In this document: positions 26,549-37,118 of the stretch, piece after piece
How the letters are laid out: every line of letters starts with the position of its first letter
Numbering within the stretch: position 1 is the first letter of the stretch
Source of the DNA: JAPHTQ01 sp050295975
Lineage (GTDB): Bacteria > Pseudomonadota > Gammaproteobacteria > Thiohalomonadales > Thiohalomonadaceae
Length of the DNA: 60,046 bases
Assembly: GCA_050295975.1 (NCBI GenBank)
Contig: JBNKQR010000013.1
Location: 1-60,046 of the forward strand
Direction: 5' to 3'
Notes under the pieces: generated by a model
Seen by the model: the letters and a program-made list of their open reading frames with translations, nothing else
Database searches by the model: none
Told to the model about the DNA's origin: nothing
Program-made: the position numbers and the translations under genes

Positions 26549-27754
26549 TTACTTCTCTATGGGGGAAAGACGGAAGACATCGAGTACGCCACGACGATCC
26601 AGTCCAAATACCTGGGTCCCCTTGAGCGCAGGTGTTGCCTGTACTGCACGGTTTTCTTTGTAGAACGCAGTGAATTCATCCCGCACGTCGGGTACAGGCC
26701 AGTAGGCCTTCCAGTCGTTGATCTGGGTACGGGCAACGATGTGGCCGTCCTCTTTTGCCAACCAGTGCAGATAGCCGTCGTAGTCGCCGACCAGCAGGTA
26801 TTCACCCTGCTCCACCGGCGAACTCAATTTGCGCGCATGCAGTGCTGTTTGTTTCCACATCACGCCGCCGTTGCGACGAGACACCGCTACCACATCGCCG
26901 TTCAAATCGGTTACATAGAGATTGCGGCTATCCAGTGCGATGGAATTGATCGTAGCGATGGCACGACTCCAGAGCAGTTGCCCGGAACTCGCAGCGACTG
27001 CCGACAGGGCGTCCTGATAGCTTGAAGCGTAGACCACACCATCTGCAAAAACCGGTGGTGCATCTACATCCACAAGACGCTCAAGTTCAGTATGACCACG
27101 CGGCTCGGCAATGATGCTCTCCCACAACAGACGTCCATCTGACATCGAGAGGGCAATCAATTTACCATTGGCGGTACCAACAAACACGGCGTTGCCAAGA
27201 AGAAACGGTTCTCCGCATCCACGCAGGCTAAGCCCGGGAACGGTTTCGTGATGTTGCCAAAGCTGTTTGCCGCTCTTGGCGCTCAGGGCAGTGATGTTGC
27301 CATCGACGCTATGCACCACCACGTTATTGTCGCGACGCTGCGGAATACTCAATACTTCACTACTAACCGCACCATGCCAGCGACGTGAACCATCGCGCTT
27401 GTCGATGGCGATCACGCCGGAGTCGACACCGAATAGCAGCAAGTCATCGCCTTCACCCGGTCCAGCGTTGATTGTTACACCAAGATCGGCCTGCCATAGA
27501 CGAATACCGCTATCCGCGGCAAAGGCCTCGACCCTGCCTACACCATTGGCGACATAGACACGCTCACCATCGACCAGGGGTACCAGCTTGGGATTGTCCT
27601 GACCGAAACCGTCAATGCGCATACTCCAGAGATGAACAGCCTGCAAGCCAGGAGTGACGATGGTGGTCAACTCTGCTGGGGGCTCGATCGGGGATGGGGA
27701 CGAGCCACATCCAGCCAGAAGCAACAGCGGTATTACTGCGTAAAAAAATCTCAC
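26549..27754 (-). CDS. bamB: Outer-membrane assembly lipoprotein BamB
   Basis: The beta-propeller lipoprotein of the BAM complex, bound to BamA in the periplasm. The 401-aa protein has a lipobox (LLLLAGCGSS) and repeated PQQ-type blades with G-x-L-W/Q-W signatures (SGIRLWQADLG, DGSRRWHGAV, SGKQLWQHHE, DGRLLWES, SGQLLWSRAI, NGGVMWKQ). Its start overlaps the upstream yfgM stop by 4 nt. Confidence 0.96.
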   Translation of the reverse strand: MRFFYAVIPLLLLAGCGSSPSPIEPPAELTTIVTPGLQAVHLWSMRIDGFGQDNPKLVPLVDGERVYVANGVGRVEAFAADSGIRLWQADLGVTINAGPGEGDDLLLFGVDSGVIAIDKRDGSRRWHGAVSSEVLSIPQRRDNNVVVHSVDGNITALSAKSGKQLWQHHETVPGLSLRGCGEPFLLGNAVFVGTANGKLIALSMSDGRLLWESIIAEPRGHTELERLVDVDAPPVFADGVVYASSYQDALSAVAASSGQLLWSRAIATINSIALDSRNLYVTDLNGDVVAVSRRNGGVMWKQTALHARKLSSPVEQGEYLLVGDYDGYLHWLAKEDGHIVARTQINDWKAYWPVPDVRDEFTAFYKENRAVQATPALKGTQVFGLDRRGVLDVFRLSPIEK

Positions 27755-28389
27755 TCGCCGACACGCTCCGCCAGATCATCAAGTTTCAGCTGCACCAGTT
27801 CCTTCTTTTCAGCAGAGTCACGAAAACCGGTCAGGGCATTGATATAAGCATCACGCGCCTCTTTGGTTTTCCCCTGGGCCAGCATGATGTCGCCACGCAA
27901 CTCATCATAGGCCGCCTGCATAGCACCTGCCTGTCCACTCAGCAACTGACGCAGGGCCTCATCGTTTTTCCCCTGAGCAAGTAGCACTCGCGAAAGATTG
28001 AGACGGGCAACCTCTTGCAGCTCTGGTTGCGAGGCACTGTTGATAGCCGCCTCAAGATGCGCTGCTGCACCGTCGAGATCGTCCTTTTCTACCGCTGCTC
28101 GCGCCATCGCCAGCGAGGCCATGGTGGAGTAAACCGTGCCAGAGGCTTCACTGGTGAGGGTGCGTCCTACTTCAAGAGTCGCATCGGGATTACTCTGCAG
28201 CGAGTCCAGCACCTTTTGTAGGCCCATGGCACCGTTTTCAGCCTGGGTATGTTGCTGTTGCTGCCAGTTCTTCCAGCCAAATACGCCAAGCAATACCACA
28301 GCAATAGCGACAAGTACCGACTTACCGTTCTTATCCCACCACGCCTTGAGCGCTTCGACCTGCTCTTCTTCCGAATTGTATAGTTCCAC
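27751..28389 (-). CDS. yfgM: YfgM-like TPR inner-membrane protein
   Basis: The 212-aa protein has a short cytoplasmic N-terminus (YNSEEEQVEALKAWWDKNG), one TM helix (about 24-42) and periplasmic TPR-like helices. This matches YfgM, an ancillary SecYEG partner that links to periplasmic chaperones and to stress control. The EQVEALKAWW start is characteristic. It sits between hisS and bamB, as in E. coli, overlapping bamB by 4 nt. Confidence 0.94.
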   Translation of the reverse strand: MELYNSEEEQVEALKAWWDKNGKSVLVAIAVVLLGVFGWKNWQQQQHTQAENGAMGLQKVLDSLQSNPDATLEVGRTLTSEASGTVYSTMASLAMARAAVEKDDLDGAAAHLEAAINSASQPELQEVARLNLSRVLLAQGKNDEALRQLLSGQAGAMQAAYDELRGDIMLAQGKTKEARDAYINALTGFRDSAEKKELVQLKLDDLAERVGE

Positions 28390-28424
28390 CCTGGACTCCT
28401 GACTGTTTCGTTTCTATTCGTTCA

Positions 28425-29704
<1,280 letters not shown>

Positions 29705-29708
<4 letters not shown>

Positions 29709-30799
29709 CTCTCTTTCTCCGCTTCACGCCTAGCTAGTTCGGCGCGGATCTGTTTTTCCAGTTCATCGACCAGTTGTTCGTTGTCGATCTTGTGGTTCGG
29801 CTTACCATCGAGGTAGATCAGGTTGGGCTGACCACCGGTGACGGCAACGTCCACCTCTTTCGCTTCACCCGGACCGTTTACCACGCAACCGATCACCGCC
29901 ACGTTCAGCGGCTCCAGAATATCCTCCAGCCGCCCCTCGAGTGCATTGACCGTGGCGATCACGTCAAAGTTCTGCCGCGAGCAGGAGGGGCAGGCCACTA
30001 GATTGATCCCCTTGCTACGCAGGTGCAGGCTTTTGAGGATGTCGAAGCCGACCTTGATCTCCTGCACCGGATCAGCGGCGAGGGAGACGCGAATAGTGTC
30101 ACCGATACCATCGGCCAACAGCATGCCGAGACCAATGGCGGATTTTACCGTACCGGAGCGTAATCCGCCCGCTTCTGTAATACCTAAATGCAGCGGCTGC
30201 TCTATCTGCTCCGACAACTTCCGATAAGCGGCCACGGTCATGAATATCTCCGAAGCCTTGAGACTGATCTTGAAGTCCTGAAAGTCGAGCTTGTCGAGGA
30301 TATCGATGTGGCGCAGTGCCGACTCCACAAGCGCGTCGGAAGTAGGCTCGCCGTACTTCTTTTGCAGTTCCTTCTCCAGTGAACCGGCATTGACCCCTAT
30401 GCGGATAGGAACATTTTTATCACGAGCCGCGTTGACCACCGCTCGTACCCGATCATCCTTGCCGATGTTACCTGGATTGATACGTAGACAATCGACACCC
30501 AGCTCCAGCACACGCAGAGCAATGCGATGATCAAAGTGGATATCGGAGATCAACGGTACGCTGACCTGCTGACGAATCTTACCGAAGGCCTCGGCCGCTT
30601 CCAGTGATGGAACAGAGACACGCACAATGTCAGCCCCTGCCCGCTCCAGCGCATGAATCTGCGCTACGGTGGCGGCCACATCGGTGGTTTCGGTGTTGGT
30701 CATGCTCTGTACCGAGATCGGTGCATCACCACCTACTGGAACATTACCCACCATAATCTGGCGCGTCTTGCGACGCACCACGGGGTTTTCATGTTGCAT
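29705..30799 (-). CDS. ispG: 4-hydroxy-3-methylbut-2-enyl diphosphate synthase (flavodoxin-type)
   Basis: Next-to-last step of the MEP isoprenoid pathway, using a [4Fe-4S] cluster. The 364-aa length suits the proteobacterial two-domain form. It has a TIM barrel (VGGDAPISVQSMTNTETTD) and a C-terminal cluster domain with CPSCSRQNFDV and CVVNGPGEAKE. Its cluster needs the Isc machinery encoded about 4 kb upstream on the same strand. It is five nt downstream of rodZ. Confidence 0.98.
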
Positions 30800-30804
30800 C
30801 GCGA

Positions 30805-31833
30805 CTACCGGATACCTGGCTGATTGTGTTCTGCCCGACCGATTCGGAAGCGGGCAACTTTACCACGTCGAAAAGGGGCGAAATCAAACAGGTCGCTGTT
30901 GTAATGAATGGTTACACCTTCGGCAAAACCGAGGAACACCTTAAACGGTGCCTCACCCTTGATTTCAATGGTCTGTCCTGCACGCATCAAACCATAAACC
31001 AGACGACGCCCCCCATTGTCATCCACTTCAGTCCAGCTATCGTTCTGGTACTCAATCACCAGCTTCGAGACAGGTGTATTTTCGTCCAGTGGCGGAGGTA
31101 AAGGCGTTTCAGCTATAGCGGGGGTTTCACTCTCTGCGATATCCAATGACGCGACTACCGGTGGTACAGCCAGGGGCTTAACCGATTCCTGAGATGGAGT
31201 GGCCGGAACATTGGCAATTACCGATGGTTTTTCCTCTGCCTTCGGCTCAGTTTCAGTTTCAGGAGCAGTGTCAACGGCTTTCGTACTTCCCTCTTCAACC
31301 ATCGTATTGTCATCTACGACAGGCATGGATAGCTGCGACTCAGTCACAGTTGTTTTTGTCTGAGGTTGGTTTTCCTCTTCCTGCATGGCCGCCATTGGTT
31401 CGTCAGCGTTGACTGACACTTTTTCGCGTTGGCTTACCCACCACATGGCAATAGAAGCAAAAACCACTGCAATAATGACGTAGGTGACCATACGTACCGG
31501 CAGGTCCATACTACTTGCCTGCTTTTTATCACCGCTCGATGTCGATAACGACGGCGGTAATTCGGTACTACTGACCGGGCGGATGAAATCGCTTTCCGGT
31601 AAACCGAGTACCTTGGCATAACTGCGCAGGTAGCCAGAAACAAAGGTCTCTGATGGGAATAATTCGTAATTGCCCTCTTCCAGAGCGGCAACCTTGCGCT
31701 CATTGATCCGCATATGCAGCGCGACTTCTCCGCGAGAGAGTCCTGCGGCCTCACGCGCAGCACGCAGGCGCTGGCCTGGTGATTCGGGCGATAGGTATTG
31801 TTGCTGTTGTTGTTCTTCTTTCATGTCGGTCAT
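30805..31833 (-). CDS. rodZ: Cell-shape protein RodZ
   Basis: The 342-aa protein has a cytoplasmic Cro-type helix-turn-helix (about 18-85, GQRLRAAREAAGLSRGEVAL) that contacts MreB. One TM helix follows at about 112-132, then a long Glu/Thr/Pro-rich linker and a C-terminal periplasmic RodZ domain (WTEVDDNGGRRLVYGLM, GEAPFKVFLGFAEGV). A leading Gln run (QQQQQ) comes before the HTH. It sits in the classical pilW-rodZ-ispG order. Confidence 0.95.
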   Translation of the reverse strand: MTDMKEEQQQQQYLSPESPGQRLRAAREAAGLSRGEVALHMRINERKVAALEEGNYELFPSETFVSGYLRSYAKVLGLPESDFIRPVSSTELPPSLSTSSGDKKQASSMDLPVRMVTYVIIAVVFASIAMWWVSQREKVSVNADEPMAAMQEEENQPQTKTTVTESQLSMPVVDDNTMVEEGSTKAVDTAPETETEPKAEEKPSVIANVPATPSQESVKPLAVPPVVASLDIAESETPAIAETPLPPPLDENTPVSKLVIEYQNDSWTEVDDNGGRRLVYGLMRAGQTIEIKGEAPFKVFLGFAEGVTIHYNSDLFDFAPFRRGKVARFRIGRAEHNQPGIR

Positions 31834-31844
31834 TTCCTGCCCCT

Positions 31845-32606
31845 TTATCGTAGGGATTCCAGGTAGAGTTTTGTTTCCGGTGCATCAGGGAAACGCCCTT
31901 TCAAAGCCAGTCCATAGCTAGCAAGTGCATCCTTATCGCCGAGCACGCGCTCTACCTGGATACCTAGCCAGAGACTCCCCGGTATCGGTTTTGCCTCTGC
32001 CTGGAAGCGCTGCAGATAGGCGCGAGACGACATATAGTTCTTCTGATCAAAGGTTACCCGGGCCATGGCCAACAGTGCACCGGGCAGACGCGGATTGATC
32101 TGCAACGCCGTACGTAGGTACTCCTCAGCCTTTTTCAGATCAGGTTTGCGCAACATACATGTACCCATGTTCTCAAAGACCTGATCCCTTCGTGGATAGA
32201 CTGGGTTCTCCAGTACCTTGCGGAACTGACGTTCGCCCTCGTTGAAACGTTTCTGGCCACAGAGAAACGCACCGTAATTATTGTGCAACAGGGAGGTGTC
32301 ACCTTCGCTGTAACTCAACGCATCCTCGTAATGGTCTTCGGCATCTGCAGGACGATTCAGACGACGATATAGTTCAGCCATATAGTGGTGGGCAGGACCA
32401 TATTTACTATCAAATTCCAGGGCACGCTTGAGTTTCTTCATCGCCGTTTCATTGTTGCCCTGAATCATGTAGCGCAGTCCCAGTTCGGCATTGGCTGCGG
32501 CAGCCTTGGTTCTATCCACGCCATCTTTTACTGCAATGGAACTACTACTACAGCCGGTAAGTGCTATGAGCAACGTCATCAAAACCAGTATGCCGATACG
32601 TCTCAT
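31845..32606 (-). CDS. pilW: Type IV pilus biogenesis/stability lipoprotein PilW
   Basis: The 253-aa protein has a lipobox (LIALTGCSSS) and tandem TPRs (AELGLRYMIQGNNETAMKKLKRAL, YGPAHHYMAELYRRLNRPADAE, NNYGAFLCGQKRFNEGERQFRKVL). This outer-membrane pilotin helps PilQ secretin assembly (also called PilF). Its start overlaps rlmN's stop by 4 nt. Other pilus genes are elsewhere, as is usual for this locus. Confidence 0.94.
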   Translation of the reverse strand: MRRIGILVLMTLLIALTGCSSSSIAVKDGVDRTKAAAANAELGLRYMIQGNNETAMKKLKRALEFDSKYGPAHHYMAELYRRLNRPADAEDHYEDALSYSEGDTSLLHNNYGAFLCGQKRFNEGERQFRKVLENPVYPRRDQVFENMGTCMLRKPDLKKAEEYLRTALQINPRLPGALLAMARVTFDQKNYMSSRAYLQRFQAEAKPIPGSLWLGIQVERVLGDKDALASYGLALKGRFPDAPETKLYLESLR

Positions 32607-33712
32607 GATGCAATCTTCTCCTCGACGATGGGGAACCGCCCACTACGGCGGGTGCGGTCTTTTACCTTGCCCGCCAGTTGTCCACAGGCGGCAGCGATGT
32701 CATCACCTCGGGTTTTGCGGGTGACGGCGATGATCCCGGCTTCCATCACCACATCGCGGAAGGCGTTTATGACCTCCAGTGATGGGCATTGATAAGGCGC
32801 ACCCTCGAACGGATTGAACGGGATCAGGTTCACCTTGGCGGGAACCGTGCGCAGAATTTTCACCAGTTGGCGCGCATGCGCGACACTGTCGTTGACCCCC
32901 GCGAGCATTACGTACTCGAAGGTCACGCGATGATGGGGCTTGCCAGCAACATAACGTTTGCAGGCGGCCAGCAGTTCCTTGATCGGATACTTTTTGTTCA
33001 GTGGCACCAGTTGATCACGCAGGTCATCGTTTGGTGCATGCAGCGAAACCGCCAGACTGATATCACTGCGTTTGTTCAGTTCATCGATCCCAGGTACCAC
33101 ACCGGCAGTACTGAGGGTCACGCGTCGTTTGGAGATGCCAAAGGCGAGATCGTCTTTCATCAACTCCATCGCCGGGACAACGCTGTCCAGATTCATCAGT
33201 GGCTCACCCATGCCCATCAACACCACATTGGTGATCACTCGCTCTCCCTTGTTATCCGGCAATCCGATGATGCGGGTGGCTAACGCCACCTGACCGACGA
33301 TCTCCGCGGTAGTGAGATTACGATTAAAACCCTGACGTGCGGTTGAACAGAAACTACAGGCGAGCGTACAACCGACCTGCGAGGAAACGCAGAGAGTGGC
33401 GCGATCCTTATCCGGGATGTAGACCATCTCGATGTGGTTGACCTCGTCGACGCGCAACAACCATTTGCGGGTGCCGTCAGACGCAGGCATATCCTTCACC
33501 ACCTCGGGCAGGCGGATCTCGGCAACTTCGGCCAGACGATCACGCAGAGCCTTGCTCAGGTTGGTCATCTGCTCAAAGTCATCGACCCCGAACTGGTAGA
33601 TCCATTTCATCACCTGAGAAGCGCGGAAGGCCTTCTCCCCCATAGCGGTGAAGAAGGCCTCCATATCCTGGCGTGTCAGACCAAGTAGATTTGTCCTTAC
33701 GGACTCACTCAT
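32603..33712 (-). CDS. rlmN: Dual-specificity 23S rRNA/tRNA methyltransferase RlmN
   Basis: A radical-SAM enzyme that adds C2-methyl to A2503 of 23S rRNA and A37 of some tRNAs. The 369-aa protein has the cluster motif CTLACSFCSTARQGFNRNL, the GMGEPLMN segment, and two further Cys expected for the methyl-Cys mechanism; one is in the C-terminal 'AACGQL'. It depends on Fe-S supply from the isc operon upstream. It begins 43 nt after ndk. Confidence 0.97.
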   Translation of the reverse strand: MSESVRTNLLGLTRQDMEAFFTAMGEKAFRASQVMKWIYQFGVDDFEQMTNLSKALRDRLAEVAEIRLPEVVKDMPASDGTRKWLLRVDEVNHIEMVYIPDKDRATLCVSSQVGCTLACSFCSTARQGFNRNLTTAEIVGQVALATRIIGLPDNKGERVITNVVLMGMGEPLMNLDSVVPAMELMKDDLAFGISKRRVTLSTAGVVPGIDELNKRSDISLAVSLHAPNDDLRDQLVPLNKKYPIKELLAACKRYVAGKPHHRVTFEYVMLAGVNDSVAHARQLVKILRTVPAKVNLIPFNPFEGAPYQCPSLEVINAFRDVVMEAGIIAVTRKTRGDDIAAACGQLAGKVKDRTRRSGRFPIVEEKIAS

Positions 33713-33755
33713 AAATTGCTCGACTCGTCATTGGGCGCAAGAGCGCCGCGCCCGA

Positions 33756-34187
33756 TTATCGGGTACGCGGACAAAGCTCTTCCGGCTTAAAGAAGAAATC
33801 GATTTCACGCGCAGCGGTTTCCGGTGCATCGGAACCGTGTACTGCGTTTTCATCAATGGAACTGGCGAAGTCGGCACGGATAGTACCGGGGGCCGCCTCT
33901 TTCGGGTTGGTAGCACCCATTACTTCACGATTCTGGGCAATGGCATTCTCACCTTCCAGCACCTGCACCATGACCGGACCGGAGGTCATGAACTCAACCA
34001 GATCGTTGTAAAACGGACGCTCCTTGTGCACTTCATAGAAGGCACCGGCCTGCTCCTTCGACAGGTGAATCATGCGCGCAGCGATGATCTTCAGACCTGC
34101 CTTCTCAAAACGGGCGTAGATCTCACCGATAACATTTTTGGCCACTGCATCGGGTTTGATAATGGAAATGGTGCGTTCGATTGCCAT
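33756..34187 (-). CDS. ndk: Nucleoside diphosphate kinase
   Basis: Balances NTP and dNTP pools by phosphate transfer through a phospho-His. The 143-aa protein shows ERTISIIKPDAV, GLKIIAARMIHLS and the active-site NAVHGSDAPETAAREI. It lies between iscX and rlmN; a -10-like box upstream suggests its own promoter within the block. Confidence 0.98.
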   Translation of the reverse strand: MAIERTISIIKPDAVAKNVIGEIYARFEKAGLKIIAARMIHLSKEQAGAFYEVHKERPFYNDLVEFMTSGPVMVQVLEGENAIAQNREVMGATNPKEAAPGTIRADFASSIDENAVHGSDAPETAAREIDFFFKPEELCPRTR

Positions 34188-34240
34188 CTAAAATTTTCTC
34201 CGTTGGAACTGGCCGACATGGCCTTTGCGATAAACCGGCG

Positions 34241-34246
34241 ATTATA
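34241..34246 (-). promoter_or_regulatory. Candidate ndk -10 box
   Basis: A perfect TATAAT reads on the minus strand 53 nt before the ndk start. The matching -35 region is poor (TGGAAC at 17 bp). The 162-nt iscX-ndk gap is large for this operon, consistent with an internal promoter. Confidence 0.4.
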
Positions 34247-34349
34247 CGCGGGCTCGCCGAGGCGTTCCAGCAGTTCCCATCTTAAACGGAAGAAAAATCA
34301 AGGCGTTGACCGGCGTCACACAGACCGAACGGTCGATGGGTGGGGAACG

Positions 34350-34550
34350 TCAGCTATGTTCCTCGATCCACTGCATCTGGATCGCTTCGAGGATCTTTTC
34401 GTTAGAGTTTTCCGGATCGTCGTCAAACTTCTCCAGCGCACAGACCCAGCTATGCAGGTCAGTAAAGCGGACAAATTGGGGGTCAACCTCAGGGTGGGCC
34501 TCGTCGAGCTGGATGGCTATCTCCAGGCTATCGGTCCATTTTAGATTCAT
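34350..34550 (-). CDS. iscX: IscX, Fe-S cluster assembly regulator
   Basis: The 66-aa acidic protein begins MNLKWTDSLEIAIQLDEAHP and continues PEVDPQFVRFTDLHSWVCALEKF, the IscX pattern. IscX binds IscS and iron and tunes cluster assembly. ATG 34550 is chosen over the upstream ATG because GGAGG lies just before it and the family starts there. It is the last isc gene, 274 nt after fdx, with a small plus-strand ORF in between. Confidence 0.95.
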   Translation of the reverse strand: MNLKWTDSLEIAIQLDEAHPEVDPQFVRFTDLHSWVCALEKFDDDPENSNEKILEAIQMQWIEEHS

Positions 34551-34654
34551 AACACCTCCACACAACTCATTGTTTTCACGTGCGATATTGCCTCTTAACG
34601 GATTTGGTGTCACCACTGATAATAGGGTTATACCTAACTAACAACGGAGCTTAA

Positions 34655-34813
34655 ATGATGAATCAGATAATCCTGCTTTTATTTCTCGTAGCGCTGATCA
34701 TTTTTCTGTCCATTCTCTACAAAAACACTGCAGACAATAATCAGTCAATGAATGTTTCACTCGTTCTGACATTTTCCAAAACCGACACAACGACCACTAC
34801 ACACCTGAAATGA
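34655..34813 (+). CDS. Putative 52-aa single-TM small protein
   Basis: This ORF begins MMNQIILLLFLVALIIFLS and has one strong hydrophobic helix (residues 4-21) followed by a polar Asn/Thr-rich tail ending TTTTTHLK. GGAG (34646-34649) lies five bases before the first ATG. It runs opposite to the isc operon, in the unusually long fdx-iscX gap, and stops 11 nt before the fdx stop codon. I recognise no family; it may be a real membrane small protein or chance. Confidence 0.4.
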   Translation: MMNQIILLLFLVALIIFLSILYKNTADNNQSMNVSLVLTFSKTDTTTTTHLK

Positions 34814-34824
34814 ATGCTCACATT

Positions 34825-35163
34825 TTAGTGGGACTCGGAAACCATGTTGATGGTGTATTTGGGGATTTCGATCACCAGATCCTCGTCACCCACCTGCGCC
34901 TGACAGGAGAGACGCGACTCTGGTTCCAGGCCCCAGGCCTTATCCAGCATATCCTCCTCCACCTCGCTCGCCTCGGAGAGACTCTCTGAGCCCTCACGAA
35001 CAATGACATGGCAGGTGGTGCAGGCACAGGACTTCTCACAAGCGTGCTCGATCTCGATACCGTTGGCCAATGCCGCATCGCAGATGGTGGTGCCCTTATC
35101 GGCCTGGATCACAGCACCTTCAGGGCAGATCTCCTCGTGGGGCAGAAAAATCAGTTGCGGCAT
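34825..35163 (-). CDS. fdx: ISC-type [2Fe-2S] ferredoxin
   Basis: Electron donor for cluster assembly. The 112-aa protein has the adrenodoxin-type motif HACEKSCACTTCHVIV with a distal Cys (SRLSCQAQ) for the [2Fe-2S] cluster. It lies 56 nt downstream of hscA, in the canonical place. Its length matches E. coli Fdx (111). Confidence 0.97.
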   Translation of the reverse strand: MPQLIFLPHEEICPEGAVIQADKGTTICDAALANGIEIEHACEKSCACTTCHVIVREGSESLSEASEVEEDMLDKAWGLEPESRLSCQAQVGDEDLVIEIPKYTINMVSESH

Positions 35164-35219
35164 ACAGCTAGCTCCAGGTTAGAGTCATTCAATAGTTGCG
35201 GTAGCAGATAAACACAAGG

Positions 35220-37094
35220 CTACTCTAGCGAATCAAGCTCCCGCCCGGCGAGCGCCTTGCGGATGCCGTCATCCATCCGCCGTGCGGCGAATTCACCCGA
35301 ATCGGCATTAAGCTTCTCGATAGCGCGCTTTATCGCCTTTTCGTCGCTGCCCTGCTTCAATTCACGCAGTTCGGCCATGCCTCGTTCGAGCAGGGCACGC
35401 TCCTCTGGAGAGAGCAGGCGCTCACCATCGGCGGCCAGCGCCGCGACCAGCGCCTCCAATACCCGGTCCGCCTCCACCTGCTGTTCGCGCAGATTGCGTG
35501 CATCCATGTCGTCACGGGCGTGGGCCATGGAATCACGCAGCATGGTGGTTATCTCCGTATCGGAGAGCCCATAGGAGGGTTTGACCTGAATACTGCTCTC
35601 CACCCCGCTAGTCTGTTCACGGGCGGTGACCGAGAGTAGGCCGTCCGCATCGACCTGGAAGGTGACACGAATGCGCGCTGCCCCAGCCGCCATCGGCGGA
35701 ATACCGCGTAATTCGAAACGGGCCAGGGAGCGGCAGTCGCTGACCAGCTCGCGCTCCCCCTGCAAGACGTGGATCGCCATCGCCGTCTGGCCATCTTTGT
35801 AGGTGGTGAAGTCCTGGGCACGGGCCACCGGGATGGTGGTGTTGCGCGGGATCACCTTCTCGGTCAGGCCGCCCATGGTCTCCAGCCCCAGCGACAGGGG
35901 AATCACATCCAGCAGCAGCATCTCGGAATCGGGCTTGTTACCCGCCAGCACATCGGCCTGCATCGCCGCGCCGATAGCGACTACCTTATCCGGGTCGATA
36001 TCCACCTTAGGACTACGTGCAAAGAATTCACCTACCAGTTCACGCACTCGCGGCACCCGGGTGGAACCGCCGACCATCACCACGTCCAGAATTTCTGCCG
36101 GGTCGACCCCGGCGTCCTTAAGGGCGCGACGGCATGGAATAAGACTCTTGCGGATCAACGGATCCACCAGACTGTTTAATTTTTCACGACTGAGGCTGCC
36201 CTGCCAGTGGCTGCCGTCTGCCAGTTCCAGTTTCAGTTCGGCACTGTTGCTATCGGTCAGTGCCTCCTTGGCAGCACAGGCATCGCGCATCAGGCGGCGC
36301 ATCTGCTGGTGATCGGCGTCATCGGCGATACCCGCCTCTGCCATCATCCACTGGGCAATGGCACGGTCCATGTCGTCGCCGCCCAGAGCGGAGTCACCAC
36401 CTGTCGCCAGCACCTCAAATACGCCCTTGTTGAGGCGCAGGATGGAGATGTCAAAAGTACCGCCGCCCAGGTCGTAAACCGCGATCACCCCTTCCGAGCC
36501 CTGATCCAGGCCGTAGGCCACCGCTGCAGCGGTGGGCTCGTTGAGCAGGCGCAGGACATTGAGTCCGGCGATGCGTGCAGCGTCTTTGGTCGCCTGACGC
36601 TGGGCATCATCAAAATAGGCAGGTACGGTGATCACCACCCCGGTCAGCTCGCCACCCAGGCTCGCCTCGGCGCGATCGCGCAGCGTGCGCAGGATCTCGG
36701 CAGAGACCTCCACCGGGCTAACATCACCGGCGACAGTACGAATACGCGGCATCCCGGAATCGGATTCAATAAATTCGTAGGGCAGACGGGTACCCAGTCC
36801 CTTGAAGTCGCCCACGCCGCGGCCCATGAAGCGCTTGGCAGAACCGATGGTATTGAGCGGGTCCTGGGCGGCGTTCAACTTTGCCTGCTTACCAACGACT
36901 TTCTCACCATCGGGCAGATAGCGCACCACGGAAGGCAACAGATGCTCGCCGTTGGCATCGGGTAAGGTTTCGGCCACGCTGCTGCGCACCGTCGCGACCA
37001 GTGAATTGGTGGTGCCCAGATCGATACCGGCAGCCAGTCGATGCTGGTGGGGGGCGGCGGATTGTCCGGGTTCGCTGATTTGCAGAAGTGCCAT
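35220..37094 (-). CDS. hscA: HscA, Hsp70-class chaperone for Fe-S transfer
   Basis: With HscB, it drives release of the cluster from IscU using ATP. The 624-aa protein shows GIDLGTTNSLVA, VITVPAYFDDAQRQATKDAA, IAVYDLGGGTFDIS and VMVGGSTRVPRV, followed by a substrate-binding domain and a helical lid (MDDGIRKALAG). Its partner HscB is encoded 24 nt upstream. The target LPPVK motif is present in IscU of the same operon. Confidence 0.98.
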   Translation of the reverse strand: MALLQISEPGQSAAPHQHRLAAGIDLGTTNSLVATVRSSVAETLPDANGEHLLPSVVRYLPDGEKVVGKQAKLNAAQDPLNTIGSAKRFMGRGVGDFKGLGTRLPYEFIESDSGMPRIRTVAGDVSPVEVSAEILRTLRDRAEASLGGELTGVVITVPAYFDDAQRQATKDAARIAGLNVLRLLNEPTAAAVAYGLDQGSEGVIAVYDLGGGTFDISILRLNKGVFEVLATGGDSALGGDDMDRAIAQWMMAEAGIADDADHQQMRRLMRDACAAKEALTDSNSAELKLELADGSHWQGSLSREKLNSLVDPLIRKSLIPCRRALKDAGVDPAEILDVVMVGGSTRVPRVRELVGEFFARSPKVDIDPDKVVAIGAAMQADVLAGNKPDSEMLLLDVIPLSLGLETMGGLTEKVIPRNTTIPVARAQDFTTYKDGQTAMAIHVLQGERELVSDCRSLARFELRGIPPMAAGAARIRVTFQVDADGLLSVTAREQTSGVESSIQVKPSYGLSDTEITTMLRDSMAHARDDMDARNLREQQVEADRVLEALVAALAADGERLLSPEERALLERGMAELRELKQGSDEKAIKRAIEKLNADSGEFAARRMDDGIRKALAGRELDSLE

Positions 37095-37118
37095 GAGGGG
37101 GTTCGCTGTTTTATTTCG

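Noticed and set aside
33648..34544. Plus-strand ORF of 298 codons
   Set aside because: Antisense to ndk, rlmN start and iscX, which are all well supported.
36207..36965. Plus-strand ORF of 252 codons
   Set aside because: Antisense shadow of hscA.
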